From the NCBI GenBank assembly GCA_037013495.1, contig CM072806.1, positions 15,855,001 to 15,919,000 of the forward strand: 64,000 nucleotides of DNA, in the 5' to 3' direction. This document shows positions 1 through 11,540 of this stretch, in pieces. The stretch comes from Hippophae tibetana. Taxonomy: Eukaryota; Streptophyta; Magnoliopsida; Rosales; Elaeagnaceae. The position numbers and the translations under genes are program-made. Position 1 is the stretch's first letter. Each line of letters starts with the position of its first letter. The notes below the pieces were generated by a model, which did no database searches, was not told the DNA's origin, and saw only the letters and a list, made by a program, of their open reading frames with translations.

Positions 1-1430
1 TTTTTGTTTTTATTTTGTTATTTGTTATTTAATTGTTTTTGTTTTTACTTTTGTTATTTCTTTTAGTTTTTGCATTTAGGAGGATGTTTATGGGTATTAT
101 CACTGAAAGCCCACACGGGACTTAAATTTATCCATTAGGGGTTTAAAGACTAATTATGTATGCTAAATTCAATCGTTTCCATATACATAAATGATTTAAT
201 ATAGTTTAATTTATTTATTTTAAGTTTTTGTTTTTAATTTTTTATCATTTTCCTTTCTAAAGGCTAGTAAGAAGTTGGTTAGGGGTTATAATGTGTGCTT
301 GAAAAGCACTAATTTTTCATCATTTATTTGCACTTAAATATTATAAATAGATTTAAATATGCATAAATTTATCATTATTTAAGCAAATCTATGTTTTCTG
401 GAATCAGGGTATGTTATGTTATTTTTCAAAAAATGTTAGATTCAAATTGATTAAATTAATGATATTGAAGAATCATGCCTAAAGCATTAATTTTCAATTT
501 AGAAGATTATAAAAACAAAACATGTAAGACTTATATGTGATCCAACTAATTGTAAAGGGGTAAAACCAAGAAGTGGAAACAAGCAATGTGTGTTATATCA
601 TACAAGTCACAATTCATGTTTTTTATGCTATACAAGCGTGGAAACATTAGGCTATGGCACAACTTGTTTGGGATTGATTTGAGGTGTACCTTTATGAAGC
701 ACGGGCCATAGTAGAGGAAAAATTGGGACTCATTACACGAATAGTTTCTTTTCATGAGGCCCCATTGCCAACCTCAACTATAAATACATACTTTTCTTTA
801 GGTTTTTATGTAGATAGTTTTTATGGTTGTAGTTTATTTTTAAAGTTTTTCTCTTAGTTTTTAAGAGCTAAACATTTTGTTTTCTTTATTTCTATGTTTA
901 ATTTATACATAGGTTAGATTAGGTTATCATAAATAAGAGGCAGTAAAAGGAGGATTTTTCAAATCAAATGATGCAGAATCGTTGGTGCAATTATTTATAT
1001 ATATATGGAAGAATCAATAATCTGGATTTATATTTCTTTAACCATAATTAATTTTACCAAGAATAGTCAACTAGTTAAATATCCAATTAATTCTCCATTG
1101 ATTTATTAATTGCATATCTAATTGAAATTTTTGTGAACCAATGTGTCTTTTATTATTTTATTATTTTTATCATTAGATTAATATTTACAAAACTTAAATA
1201 TTGTGACAATATATTTAGGTTTATTTTTTGTGTTTTTTTAAAGAAATTTATTGAATTACTTAAAACTATGTAGTTCCTACTTAGATAAATCTTAAGAATA
1301 TAATTATTGCTTTTTATAAGTGATTCATGCACTTGTGAGCTTATTATAAATTTTATAAAATTTGACTACTAGGTTTTTGTGCATCAGATTCCATCTACTA
1401 TAACTTCAGTTAACCCTTCTATATTTTCGG
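1..1430. other. AT-rich sequence, no gene seen
   Basis: No open frame in this stretch resembles a known protein. The first 80 bases are T-rich runs of the GTTTTT/TTATTT kind. Around 780 there is a TATAAATA-like motif followed by T-rich sequence, as in many plant LTR promoters, but I could not find a matching second copy or clear LTR ends. It is best treated as old repeat or intergenic sequence. Confidence 0.5.
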
Positions 1431-1433
1431 AAA

Positions 1434-2045
1434 ATGAGAAAGAAAATTCAAAAGAATATTATATGGATAACAAAGAGAGCTCACTATGTTGATAACATTA
1501 TTGGTAATGTGGAAGTTGGTGTTAGGATGAGATGTCAATTACAGGAGACCTTGAAATACATGTATTTCACTTCTACTACTCTTTTTAAAAAATTTAAGGA
1601 AGCTATGTGGGACGTATATTGGGTTAACTCTATATAGAAGGAACTTAATTAGTTTTATAGGAATGATGTTTGGTACCTTGTTCCCAAACCTACTGATAAA
1701 CATGTCAATGGTACATGCTGGGTGTACAAAAAAAGGAAGATAAAAATGGGATAATTTCTTGAAATAATCCTCATCTTTTTGCACGAGTATATACTCAGAT
1801 TGATGGAATAAACTTCGATAAAACTAATGCTATTTGTAATTCAAAAAAATTGGCCTAACATTCAAGGACCAAACACATAGATATATGGCACCATTTCACA
1901 AGAGATCTAGTAGAATTGAACACTTTTTCGTTGTAGCATATCAACACTGAACTTCAACTAGTGCTATTTTTACTAAACCTTTAGACTTTCAATGATCAGT
2001 CGTTTGAGTCCTTAAGAAAAGCTATTAGTGTTTGCATCTTTCCCT
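1434..2045 (+). pseudogene. Ty1/copia pol remnant (reverse transcriptase joined to RNase H end)
   Basis: The plus-strand translation from about 1480 contains the copia reverse-transcriptase N-terminal pattern: KEAMWD..W, then a stop, KELN, another stop, then FYRNDVWYLVPKP, and CWVYKKR shortly after. The usual continuation through G-I-x-F-D-x-T is recognisable near 1800. At about 1880 the frame jumps to what looks like the extreme C-terminus of copia RNase H (IWHHFTRDLVE, then a degraded tail where ADIFTKPL is expected). The middle of the RT and most of RNase H are therefore missing, deleted between about 1850 and 1880. Several stops and frameshifts are present. It is followed by polypurine tracts and an LTR in the same orientation, so it is the 3' end of a dead element. 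Confidence 0.8.
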
Positions 2046-2178
2046 AAAAGACTATTTCTTTTGTTCTTTAGACTTATATGAGCCTGAAGAAATTTATGTA
2101 TTGCATGTTGTTAGGATTATTGAATATTTGTACGCTTTCTCTCCCTCATATAGGGGTGTTCCTTTGATTTTCTGAGTC

Positions 2179-2733
2179 AAAATAGGGGAGAAGTTTTTAT
2201 GCACAACTATATATTTTTTGTCGTGCTATATGTTGCATGGGTGGTTAGTGTAGGATTACATTGCATCTTGTTACCTAACTTGTATACACTCAGAGGGAGT
2301 GTTGCATGAAGTTATGAGAAGTGTTGTAAATTGCATGTGTTTCTACTACATGATTGTATATGTTTTTCCTATCATTATGTACCTGAGTATGGGAAATAAG
2401 ATAGTTTTGGATATACTACATGCTATTTTTGTATGATATGTTCATGGGATGTGTGTTTGTTTGTTTTGTGTGTGTATGTTACAGGTGTTGATTGAAGCCA
2501 TCAAACTTTAGATATGTTGCATGTAGTTGTGTTGAGACCCTCTCTTTCAACTCGATAGAGTGTGGATGAGTTGATCCAAGAATATGGGTGGAGTGTACAA
2601 GGTTGTTAGAGGTGTATTGATGTCTTATTCATGGGAACAAACATCTTTAAGTCATCTTCATGATCTTTTCATGTTTAATGTGCATCTGTATCTAGTTGTG
2701 CAGTGTTTTGACATGGAAAGGAAAAGGGAAAGA
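2179..2733 (+). other. Sirevirus-like polypurine tracts between pol and 3' LTR
   Basis: A purine run AAAATAGGGGAGAAG lies at 2179-2193, just after a pol-end-like stretch. A second one (GGAAAGGAAAAGGGAAAGA) lies at 2715-2733, directly before the presumed LTR start TGTAATCCC at 2735. The related copy further right has the same pair (13844-13857 and about 14431-14447). Repeated polypurine tracts in a non-coding region between pol and the 3' LTR are known from Sirevirus-type copia elements. Assignment to that genus is inference. Confidence 0.55.
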
Positions 2734-2734
2734 T

Positions 2735-3975
2735 TGTAATCCCTATTGTCCTTTGTGTGTGTTGGCTTTTCGTGTGCAAAACACAATTTATTATTTTACT
2801 TAGTACTTCTATATTCTTTAGTGTAAGGTTGGTTACTGTGTATTAGTAATGAACACACACATAGTTAGGTACATTATATTTGAGCATATGTTTTACACAC
2901 ACCAAAGGGTTAGTTTCTTAATATACATGCTAGGCCATGAGTAACCATTTTTGGTTCTATTTAGATGCATGTATTTAGGGACAATTACTCAGTATTTTTA
3001 GACCAAAAAATTGGGATTTTCATACACCTTGATAGGGCCCTTGTTAGACCCGTCATTAGACCTTTTGTGAGGTGGTCGATGAGGTTGGTTGGCTATTGGT
3101 AGTTGTCTATAAATACCTCTTCTTAATTGTGGTTTAATTCAAAAAAAACATATTAAAACTACCAAATTTTCTATCAATTTGAATTCCATCTTCACTAATC
3201 ATCTTGAATGTGTTTTGGAAATTTTGATACATCTATGTGAGCATAAAATAGTGTCGTTGACTATTTTATGAAGTTTGTGAGAACAATAATGTGAGAATGG
3301 TTGGGCTGTATTGATTGACTTCTCATAACAGTGATTGTTAGTATTGAGTGGTTGAATATGTTTTCCACTTGAGTTGTGTGCAATACATGGTTGAATTTAT
3401 TCTGTTACTAATCATACTACATTGAGTAGTGTTGGCTTTAGAGAAAAGCTAAGTTTATGAGTTAGACTAAGTCGTTGTGGAGGTAGCAAGCAAAGGCATT
3501 AATAGGCAATTCAGACAAAGATCCTAACTAATAGCGATATTGGTGATTTTATTTCTATAATAGTTGTATCTGTTTTATTATTTAGTGGGTTGTTTGCTGT
3601 CGAGTTGTTACCATAAGCAATACGAGGATGCTACCACATAGATAGGAGTTCTATTTAGGTTTACCTCATTACATGATTATGTTTGATTGATCTACTTCGT
3701 TATGAGTACAATTTGAGTCTTAATATTGTATGTTATCACATATAGGATTAGTACTCTAATTGGAAAATTGTTTCTTTCTATTTAGTATGATCTACTTCCT
3801 TTTCGTGTAGCCATTGAATATATTTTCTGTCTACGTAAATAAACTACATGTTTTAGATTATTACTATTGTTGTTATATTCTATTACTCTACTACTTGTAG
3901 GAATGAGTTCTTTATGAGTTAGTATCTCTTTAGCTTGGTTGCGTACTAAGTCTTGGATTATTTCTGTTTCCTAAA
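2735..3975 (+). repeat. 3' LTR fragment of the long-LTR copia family
   Basis: This stretch is colinear with 14448-15345, with 9671 to about 11060, and with 46262 to about 47600. Shared landmarks include a TTACTGTGTATTAGTAATG-like block near 2835, a conserved promoter-like stretch with TATAAATACC near 3110, and a block near 3470-3520 around the words AAGCTAAG and GCAAAGG. Similarity fades near 3975, so the last third of the LTR is missing or unrecognisable. A gag-only LTR element begins at 4019. Confidence 0.65.
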
Positions 3976-4018
3976 CAATATTTAAATTTTACTATGTTCA
4001 AAATAAAGTTATAATTTA

Positions 4019-5275
4019 TGAAAGTTCGTTTAGTTATGGAACTAAATATCTAGTCAATATAAGTATGGTAGAATAAAATTTCATAAGTGGCCAAACAACC
4101 AATCACGTGTACGTAAAGTAATGCGAAAATAAAAATATCAACACAGGATAATTTTTAGGTGTAAGTAACCTAGGCCAAACCAATGGCTTAAAAGCAAAAC
4201 CACCGGTCCATCGGACCACCTAACTATCTACTATGAAAAATAAGTATACAATTACAAGGTTAGGACTCAAACTACCCACCCAGGTAATGCCCATAAATAA
4301 CCTACTTATAAGCCTCTACTTTCATCATAGTCTCTATAAGAAATGCATTCAGATTCGGATCAGTGTTATGATAAACTCGATTCCTACGAGTTAATCAAAT
4401 CCGCACTGCTGTCACCTGAAAAGTCAGCACATAAACTCAAGTGTAAATATGTGTCCTAGAGAAGATTCAATAATAAACAACTCTAACTAGTTGATTTAAA
4501 CAATATATCAAATAAATTAAAAACAACTACCAACTTTAGAACAGTCAGTTAAAAGTATAATAACACACTTATTATTGTAGGGTTGTTAATCTATCAAACA
4601 CAACCACAAATGTTTAATAAATTAACTTAATGGAAAAGCCTACCTGAAAACTTTAAGCAAAACAATAGGTAGAATAAAACACTAAGAGAATAGGCACAAT
4701 TAAGATCTTGTGTAGTTAGATTCAAATGTGTGCTTATGTTTATATTTATAGAATATTTTGAAGCACTTTAGGTCAAAATAAAATTACCATCTTGTCTTTA
4801 AAATTAGTTAAAACACTTTTAAGAAATAAGGACAATATAGTAAAAATCCAATCTAAATCGTAATAGAACATAGTCTCGATCTATCAAAGATAGTATCGAT
4901 CGATCAAGTCAACATTTAATTAATTATTCAAGAAATGGATTGATCCATTGATTGAATTCAATCTATCTAGTCCTCGATCATTCAATTAAATCCCTCAATC
5001 GATCAAATAATGTATTAGAATCAATTTATTTAGATAATATTGCTCGATCGATACAGTCACTACTTGATCGATTGAGTAGCCTATTTTCACATTGTTCCTA
5101 TTGTGCCTAATATGCAATCTAATATGCGTGGGAACATAGATATACCTGAGATGTAATCATTAAGGCTTGATAGTTTCTTCGACTTGAAAATATTCTTCTA
5201 GGACACACTTAGAAACTAAAGTTTCAATTATATGTTTTATTCACAAATATCGCTAAGACTCACATAAACCTTACA
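4019..5275 (-). repeat. 3' LTR of the gag-only element
   Basis: It is homologous over its whole length to 7559-8852. Shared blocks include CCACCTAACTATC near 4217, the stretch around GATTCAATAATAAACAACTC near 4465, and a region at 4880-5085 rich in overlapping ATCGATCGAT words. In element orientation the polypurine-like stretch AAAGTGAGAGAT lies just outside it, at 5276-5287 read on minus. Confidence 0.75.
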
Positions 5276-5798
5276 ATCTCTCACTTTGGTATATTCATGT
5301 GATAAAACCTTTCTTTTACTACATAACACTCATTGGAAAATTAAATTTTTACATTGTGGTGCTATCCTATGATCCGATGGAACTATATTTGCTTGAATCT
5401 CAAAAACTCTTATTTAAATTGAAAAAAAAACACCAACAAGCAAACAACTTGTCCCGAATGACTCATTATTCATAATAGTTCAATGTATCTAATAATAGAA
5501 AAGTGAAGAATGATTAAAAGAAAATTAAACAAATAATAGAAATTAAAAGCAATTCCCCATTTGTGTAGTATCTTCAAAAAGGATTTTCAAAGTAATTATC
5601 CTCCTAAGTTAGCTATCCTCTTCTTTAGATTTTTAATTAATATTTCTATTTTTCTCCCTTTTTTTCATACAAATAAACAATATATTCATGAAGTAATGAC
5701 AATAGGTTGAGCAAGAAAATAGTATATTGAATGACTAAAAGGAAGGGTACACATTTTGAAAAGCTTAGAACAAATAAGACAGAGAGCTAAAAACATCG

Positions 5799-5930
5799 TT
5801 TGTATGTACTATTATAGTCATGTTAAGATATGTCTATTACCCCTCAATTCAAAATATATATATATATATACTTTTTTCGAATTGAGGGGTCGTAGACTTA
5901 TATTAACATGACTACAACAATACATACAAA
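5799..5930. repeat. Long imperfect hairpin (foldback or MITE-like)
   Basis: The arms at about 5799-5852 and 5876-5930 are reverse complements over roughly 50 bases with few mismatches. Matching words include GTCATGTTAA on one side against TTAACATGAC on the other, and CCCCTCAATTC against GAATTGAGGGG. A short TA-repeat loop separates them. It lies in the interior of the gag-only LTR element. No convincing target duplication is seen outside the arms. A small inverted-repeat transposon is the simplest reading, and a hairpin RNA precursor cannot be excluded. Confidence 0.7.
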
Positions 5931-6483
5931 TAATGAAATTAATTTTATTCAAAGTGTGACTATCCATTGATAGTATAAATATAAGTATACAAGACACACT
6001 AACATACTAACACATATGGTAACATATCGATAATCACCAAACGTAAAATACGTGTTGAAACTACAAGAGGATTTCAATATATTCATTTATGATCAATTAT
6101 GAAAGATTCAAAAGAAGGAATATCAAATATCATAAAAAAAATTATAATTGAATTCATATTTGCACAAAATAAAATTTACTTACCAAGAGAGAACTTTAAT
6201 ATATATTTTTTGTATTTCCCTCTTGTATTAATATTTTTTTTGTGAGAGATTGGTTATTTATTTTCTTTTTATATAACTAATTAAAATAAATATGAATGGA
6301 GTATGTAATGATCATGTCAATGATAAAGCATGACTACTTTCACCATTTTTTTATTTTTTATTTTGTTTTTAAACTAAAGAAACATCAATAAAAACAAAAA
6401 CAAAAAAACTAAAGATGTTCAACTAAGATCAATTAAATACTCAAATAAAAGTATTTAGATGAACAATAAATGATGGTCAATGA

Positions 6484-7460
6484 TCAGAAAGAGACAAAAT
6501 TTTCTACGTAAAGTTTTTTGTTTAATTTTGATTTCTTTATATCTTTGGGTTGGAAATCAACTTCCTTAGTTGTCATAGGCATATTATTATACTTGTTTTT
6601 ATATTTCTTGTTCATCCTAAATGAAAATATAGCATGCATGATAGGATGATGGTAATTAGTCCTAAAATTGCGAGTGTTGAATTTTACATGCCTCTTTGAA
6701 CCAACAATTTCATGCATTCTAGTAAAAATTTTGAACATGTTATTATAGTTGGCATTCATCCTAGAATATGATGCAACATGTATATATGGATGTTGGTTAT
6801 GAGTCCTATTATGTTAAGCATGGAAAATATTATTAAATTTAAGAGCATTCATTAAAAATCTACACTTGGGCTTAAGACAAATTTTCCTACCACAATGATG
6901 ACAAACAAGCACAAATTTAATTGATGTTTCAATAATAAATGCAACTATTTTTTGTGTATAATGAGTGAAATTAGGAGTAGGGTTAGAAGACCTTACATAT
7001 ATAGTTTTTGATGTTGAAGCTATATTTGTATTCCGTGAAGCAGAAGGGTTGGAGGTTTTACAAACTTGATTGTTTTTAAAGATGATGGCATAGAATCCTC
7101 ATGTACATAGCCAAGTCATTTCTTGCATCCAACAGATTTTTCATAATCCAAAAATTTGTTTAGCTTTTTAGCTCCAAAGGTTAACCTTTTTACAACTTCT
7201 TTTGATTGTTCAAGTTCCTATATTATATTCTTATTTTCCTATTTAAAATCTATAACATTTGAATTCAAAACATAAGTACGATCAAACTTTTCATTTTTTT
7301 CTTTTTCTATAATTGAGGAGTTTATTTCAAGGGATTTAAGTTTATCATTTCATTTAGTTACTTCTACAAGTAACTTATCTTTTGTTTCTTACTTCTAATT
7401 AAATAAAAAAGTAATTCATCGAGGCTATATACATTAACTTATTGAGTAGAAATTTAGCAT
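6484..7460 (-). pseudogene. Degenerate copia-type gag
   Basis: Reading on minus from about 7460, a charged coiled-coil-like stretch (ELEQSKEVVKRL) leads into a GAKKLNKFLDYEKSVGCKK..LGYV block, which matches the conserved pre-zinc-knuckle region of plant copia gag proteins. A partial knuckle follows, CHHCGRKICLKPKC. An open stretch of 91 codons (6759-6484) begins MNANYNNMF and is rich in Asn and Lys. In-frame stops interrupt the frame upstream of it. No protease, integrase or RT follows before the 3' LTR at 5275. Confidence 0.65.
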
Positions 7461-7558
7461 CACTTTCCTTATCATCTAAAATATCACCCTCAATAAAATA
7501 ATTCATAATAAAGTCATAGGCATACTAAGTGTATCTAGTGATTGGCTCTAATACCAAA

Positions 7559-8852
7559 TGAAAGTTTTTAAGTTATATATCTAAATATCTAATCAGTAGA
7601 AGTATGGAAAATTAAAATTTCATAAATGATCAAAACAGCCAATCACATGTGCATAAAGTAATGCGGAAATAAAAATATCAACACATAAGATTTTTAGGTG
7701 GAAATAACTTAGGTCATACCAATTACCGAAGAGAAAAACCACTGGTCTATCAGATCATCTAACTATCCACTATAAAAAAATAAGTATCAAGTTACAAGGT
7801 TAGGACTCAAACTACCTACCTAGATAATGCCTCCAAGTAACCTACTTACAAGTTACTACTTTCATCATAATCTCTACAAGATGGACATTTGGATTAGGAC
7901 CAGTATTTTGACAAACTTGAGTCACATGAGTTAATCGAACCTGCATCGATGTCACCTGAAAAGTTAACACATAAACAAAAGTGTAATTGTATGTCCTAGA
8001 GTAGATTCAATAATGAACAACCTTAATTAATTGATTTAAATAATATATAAGATAAATCGAAAATAACTAGTAACTCTAGAACAATCAATTAAAAGCATAA
8101 TAACACAATTATTATTGTAGGCTTGTTAATCCATCCAATGCAATTATAAATGTTTGATAAATTGACTTAATGAAAAAGCCTACTTAAATATTTTCAGCAA
8201 AATAAGAGAGAATAAAAGATGAAGAGAATTAGTACAATAGTTATTGTGTGGTTAGATTCAAATGTGTGCTTAGGTTTGTATTTATAGAATATTTTGAAGC
8301 ACATTAGGCTAAAGTGGAGTTACCATATTATCCATAAAATTAGTTAAAACACTTTTAAGAAATAAGAACAATATAGTAAAAAAACAAATCTAAATCGTAA
8401 TATAAAAATATTTTAAAATCAGATAACAGGCTACTTGATAGGTCTAACTAAGTGCTCAATCAATTGTGTACATTGGTCAATCAATCAAACGTATTCTTGA
8501 TCGATCCAGTCAACATTTAATTAATTATTCAAGAAGTGTATTGATCCATCGATTTAACTCAATCGATCTAGCCCTCAATCATTCAAGTAAATCCCTTGAT
8601 CGATCTAATAATGTATTAAAATCAATTTATTTAGATAATGTTGCTCGATCAATCCAATCACTACTCGATCGATTGAGTATCGTATTTTCACATTTTTCCT
8701 ATTGTGTTTAATATGTAATCTAACGTGCACGGGAATATTATGGCTCGATAGTTTCGTCAGCCTGAAAATATTCTTCTAAAAGACAACTAGAAACTAAAGT
8801 TATAATTATACATTTTTTCACGAATATTATCAACACTCACATAAACCTTAAA
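7559..8852 (-). repeat. 5' LTR of the gag-only element
   Basis: This is the partner of 4019-5275. The primer site abuts its left end in plus coordinates, which sets the orientation. An 81-codon open frame at 8466-8711 lies inside the GATCGATC-rich part of this LTR and is not a gene. Confidence 0.75.
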
Positions 8853-9480
8853 ATTTCTTGTCATTTACTCTCCAAAAAAGAGAAAATTTTACATTTTTAT
8901 TTATTTAAATTTTATTATTTATATTTGAAAATTTTCTTATGTTATTAATTATTCTTATTAATAAATGAGATTTGGATTTATGAAAAAAATTTAAGGATTT
9001 ATTTTTATGTTTTTCCTTGCACCATAAAAACCATTAAGTCATCCTTGCATTCCTTGAAACATAAAAATGGTGCCTATTTTTATGAAAAATATGGATCTAA
9101 GTAAGTAATATCAAAAATTTACTTTAAGCTATATATTAATAAGAATGAGTTATATGCCACATGATGGGTGATTAGGCTTTTAAAATCTAACTTAATAACA
9201 TGTTAAAAAGTGTTGTTGATCAATAACTATTATTCAACTTTAAATTATTAAAGAATGATTACCTATATCATTTATATTATTAGGAAAATATCTTATAATG
9301 AGTTTCAAAAATTAAATAGAAAATAAATGAATTATGAGGTTGTTCCAACCTAAAAGTTAAAATATTATATTTATTATCTTATTTAGTTTCTATTAATTTT
9401 TTATTTTTTCTTTTAGTATTTTATTTTCTTAATGCTTAAGTTTTAACTTATGAATCAATTTAGAATGTTCTAGATTTTGT
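8853..9480. other. AT-rich sequence, no gene seen
   Basis: No protein resemblance or repeat partner was found apart from the start of the tandem-type repeat that becomes clear from about 9480. Confidence 0.5.
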
Positions 9481-9670
9481 TTGTACTTATTGAGAGAGAT
9501 TAAATGTTATTAAGTTAATGCTCGCAAGACATGCATATCTTTATATATAAAAAACATGAATGTTTGGTCGAGGATTAAATTGCATGTTTTTTTATACTAA
9601 TGTATATCCAAAATGTTCATATAACGAATACATTTTTCATAAATAGTTATTTTGTATAATACAGTTTGTA
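9480..9670. repeat. Left part of an interrupted tandem-type repeat
   Basis: Phrases such as GAATGTTTGGT, then TTTTTTATACTAATG, then CATTTTTCATAAATAGTTATTTTGTATAATAC recur at 15355-15925 on the far side of the 9671-15345 retroelement. The two stretches look like one AT-rich array split by the insertion. Confidence 0.55.
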
Positions 9671-11528
9671 TGTCTTGTAGTCTTGTAGTTCTTTGTATCT
9701 GTGTTAGCTTCCCGTGTAAAAAACAAGAAGTATGTTTATTTTACTTAATATATTTTTCATTCGTTGTATAAGGATGGTTACTAAGAATCAGTAATGTACA
9801 CACATATACTTAGGTATACTTTGTATATGAGCATGTTTACATACCCCGTGGGATTGGTTTTCATTGTATGTATGCTAGGTTTCAACTTTGTATTTTTCGA
9901 CAAGCAAGTGCGTGAGTGAGCTGATATTGTTGCTTGTGTTTTTGGTTTGATTCAGGTGTAGGTATTTATGCAATTACTCAACATTATTTTAGAACAAAAA
10001 ATATGATTTTTGGCACCACGTTACACCCCTCCATAAGGGGCCTTGCCACACCCTACAACACTCCCTTAGTGAGGTGGTTGGTTATATCCATGGTGAGGAT
10101 TATGGTAAGGTTGTTCGTGAGCTTGGGTAACGTCTATAAATACCTTCTCTTTTCTTATTTCTTATCCAAAAAATATATAGCAAAACTCTTTCAAATGGAC
10201 ATCTCGCTTTTCTATTTATGGGTCGCTATTACCTTAGTATTGCTAGGTATTAGTGATTCGTGATTATATGGGTAAAAATCTGCTCGTGAGTGATGAATTC
10301 TCTATGTGATGTTTTCATGTGGATTTATATGAGAAGCATGTGTGGCTATGAGCATATTGTTGGCTAGTAATTACCTTCGTACAAGGTTTTTTTTATTTGA
10401 AGAGCCTGTGTGGTTGTGAACCATGTGTCACTTAGTAGTTACCTTCATGCAACTTTTTCTTAAGTGGTGAGTCGTGTGTCAGCTAGTTTTTGTGTTGGGT
10501 GCTCACGATTGAGGTTAGTCATTACTTTTGATTCTTCACTTTACATTACTGATCTAAGGTTACTGATCACACCACTTGGATGACATTGGCTTTGGAGAAG
10601 AGTCAGGTTCATGTGTCTAACCAAGTTTTTATGGTGGTAGCAAACGAGGGTAGCAATAGATAGTTTTGATAAAGGTCTCGACTGATAGAGATAATAAGGG
10701 TTTTATTTCTATTAGGGTTATAATTTTCTATGGCTTAATGGATTTGTTTGTTATTGAGTGATTTCCATAAGCAACGTAAGGATGTTACCATACAGATAAG
10801 GTTTCTATGTGTGTTTACCTCATTTTATCTAATGTTATGCATGCTCTAATATGTGGCTAGTACAATCAAAGTTTAAATGGTGTATGTTTCTACATAAGAA
10901 AGTTTAAAATCTGATTAGAAAGCTTTTAACATTTATCACCTGTTTTCTAACTACTGTAAAACATATATGCTGCTTGTTACTGACTATCTATGATTAATTT
11001 TTATTGCTTCTACTTTTTATCTATATACGAGTTCATGTGAGTCGGTAAGAAGTTTGTATCTCTTTATACATGATGGACCTAGTGTTGGACTCTTTTTTAT
11101 GGTTTACTATGCATGTTTATTTGCATGCTATGAAAATACAATCATTATTTATTGAATATATTCTATATATAAGGTCTTGAAGTGATTGATAATCTTTTAT
11201 GACCTTTAAGCATGTATGACTATTTTGCATGCTATGTGTTATTTGATATGTTTATACATGTTGCCAACCTGGATAGGAGTCTATGAGGCATACTGTCACT
11301 AGTGTGTTTACTGTAGTTTGCTCTTCCTTACTACTAGTTGTTTATGTTATGTATTGAATTAAGCATGTTGTTTTATACTTCTGCCCTGTTATTTGTTTAA
11401 TTCACATTTGTAAGGCTTTCTTGGTCTAATTACTATAGAGCTCATAAAAATATTCTTTAGGTTGACATCTCCACCCCTTATCTAGGTAACGATTACCTAT
11501 TTAACTTTGAGGAACAAGAATATTTAAT

Positions 11529-11540
11529 TGGTATCAGAGT
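11529..11540 (+). other. Retroelement primer binding site
   Basis: TGGTATCAGAGT is complementary to the 3' end of initiator tRNA-Met except for the last base. It sits just after the LTR end and fixes the plus orientation of the element. Confidence 0.8.

Larger units (their letters stand above)
4019..8852 (-). mobile_element. Complete gag-only LTR retrotransposon (copia-like, non-autonomous)
   Basis: Two direct repeats, 4019-5275 and 7559-8852, bound an internal region of about 2.3 kb. Immediately inside the right-hand repeat is a primer site on the minus strand. Read on minus it is TTTGGTATTAGAGCCA, at 7543-7558, and it complements the initiator tRNA-Met end with one change. The right-hand repeat is therefore the 5' LTR and the element runs right to left. 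On minus the LTRs start TG (5' end decayed to TT) and end CA. The flanking pentamers are ATTTA (4014-4018) and ATTTC (8853-8857), a near-perfect 5-bp target duplication. The interior shows only gag-like sequence and no reverse transcriptase or integrase. It therefore looks like a TR-GAG-type element that needed enzymes from elsewhere. Its LTR relatives recur at 32640-33909. Confidence 0.75.

Noticed and set aside
8466-8711. 81-codon frame rich in Ser, Arg and Asp
   Set aside because: It lies entirely in the GATCGATC-rich part of an LTR. The frame is not kept open in the sister LTR.
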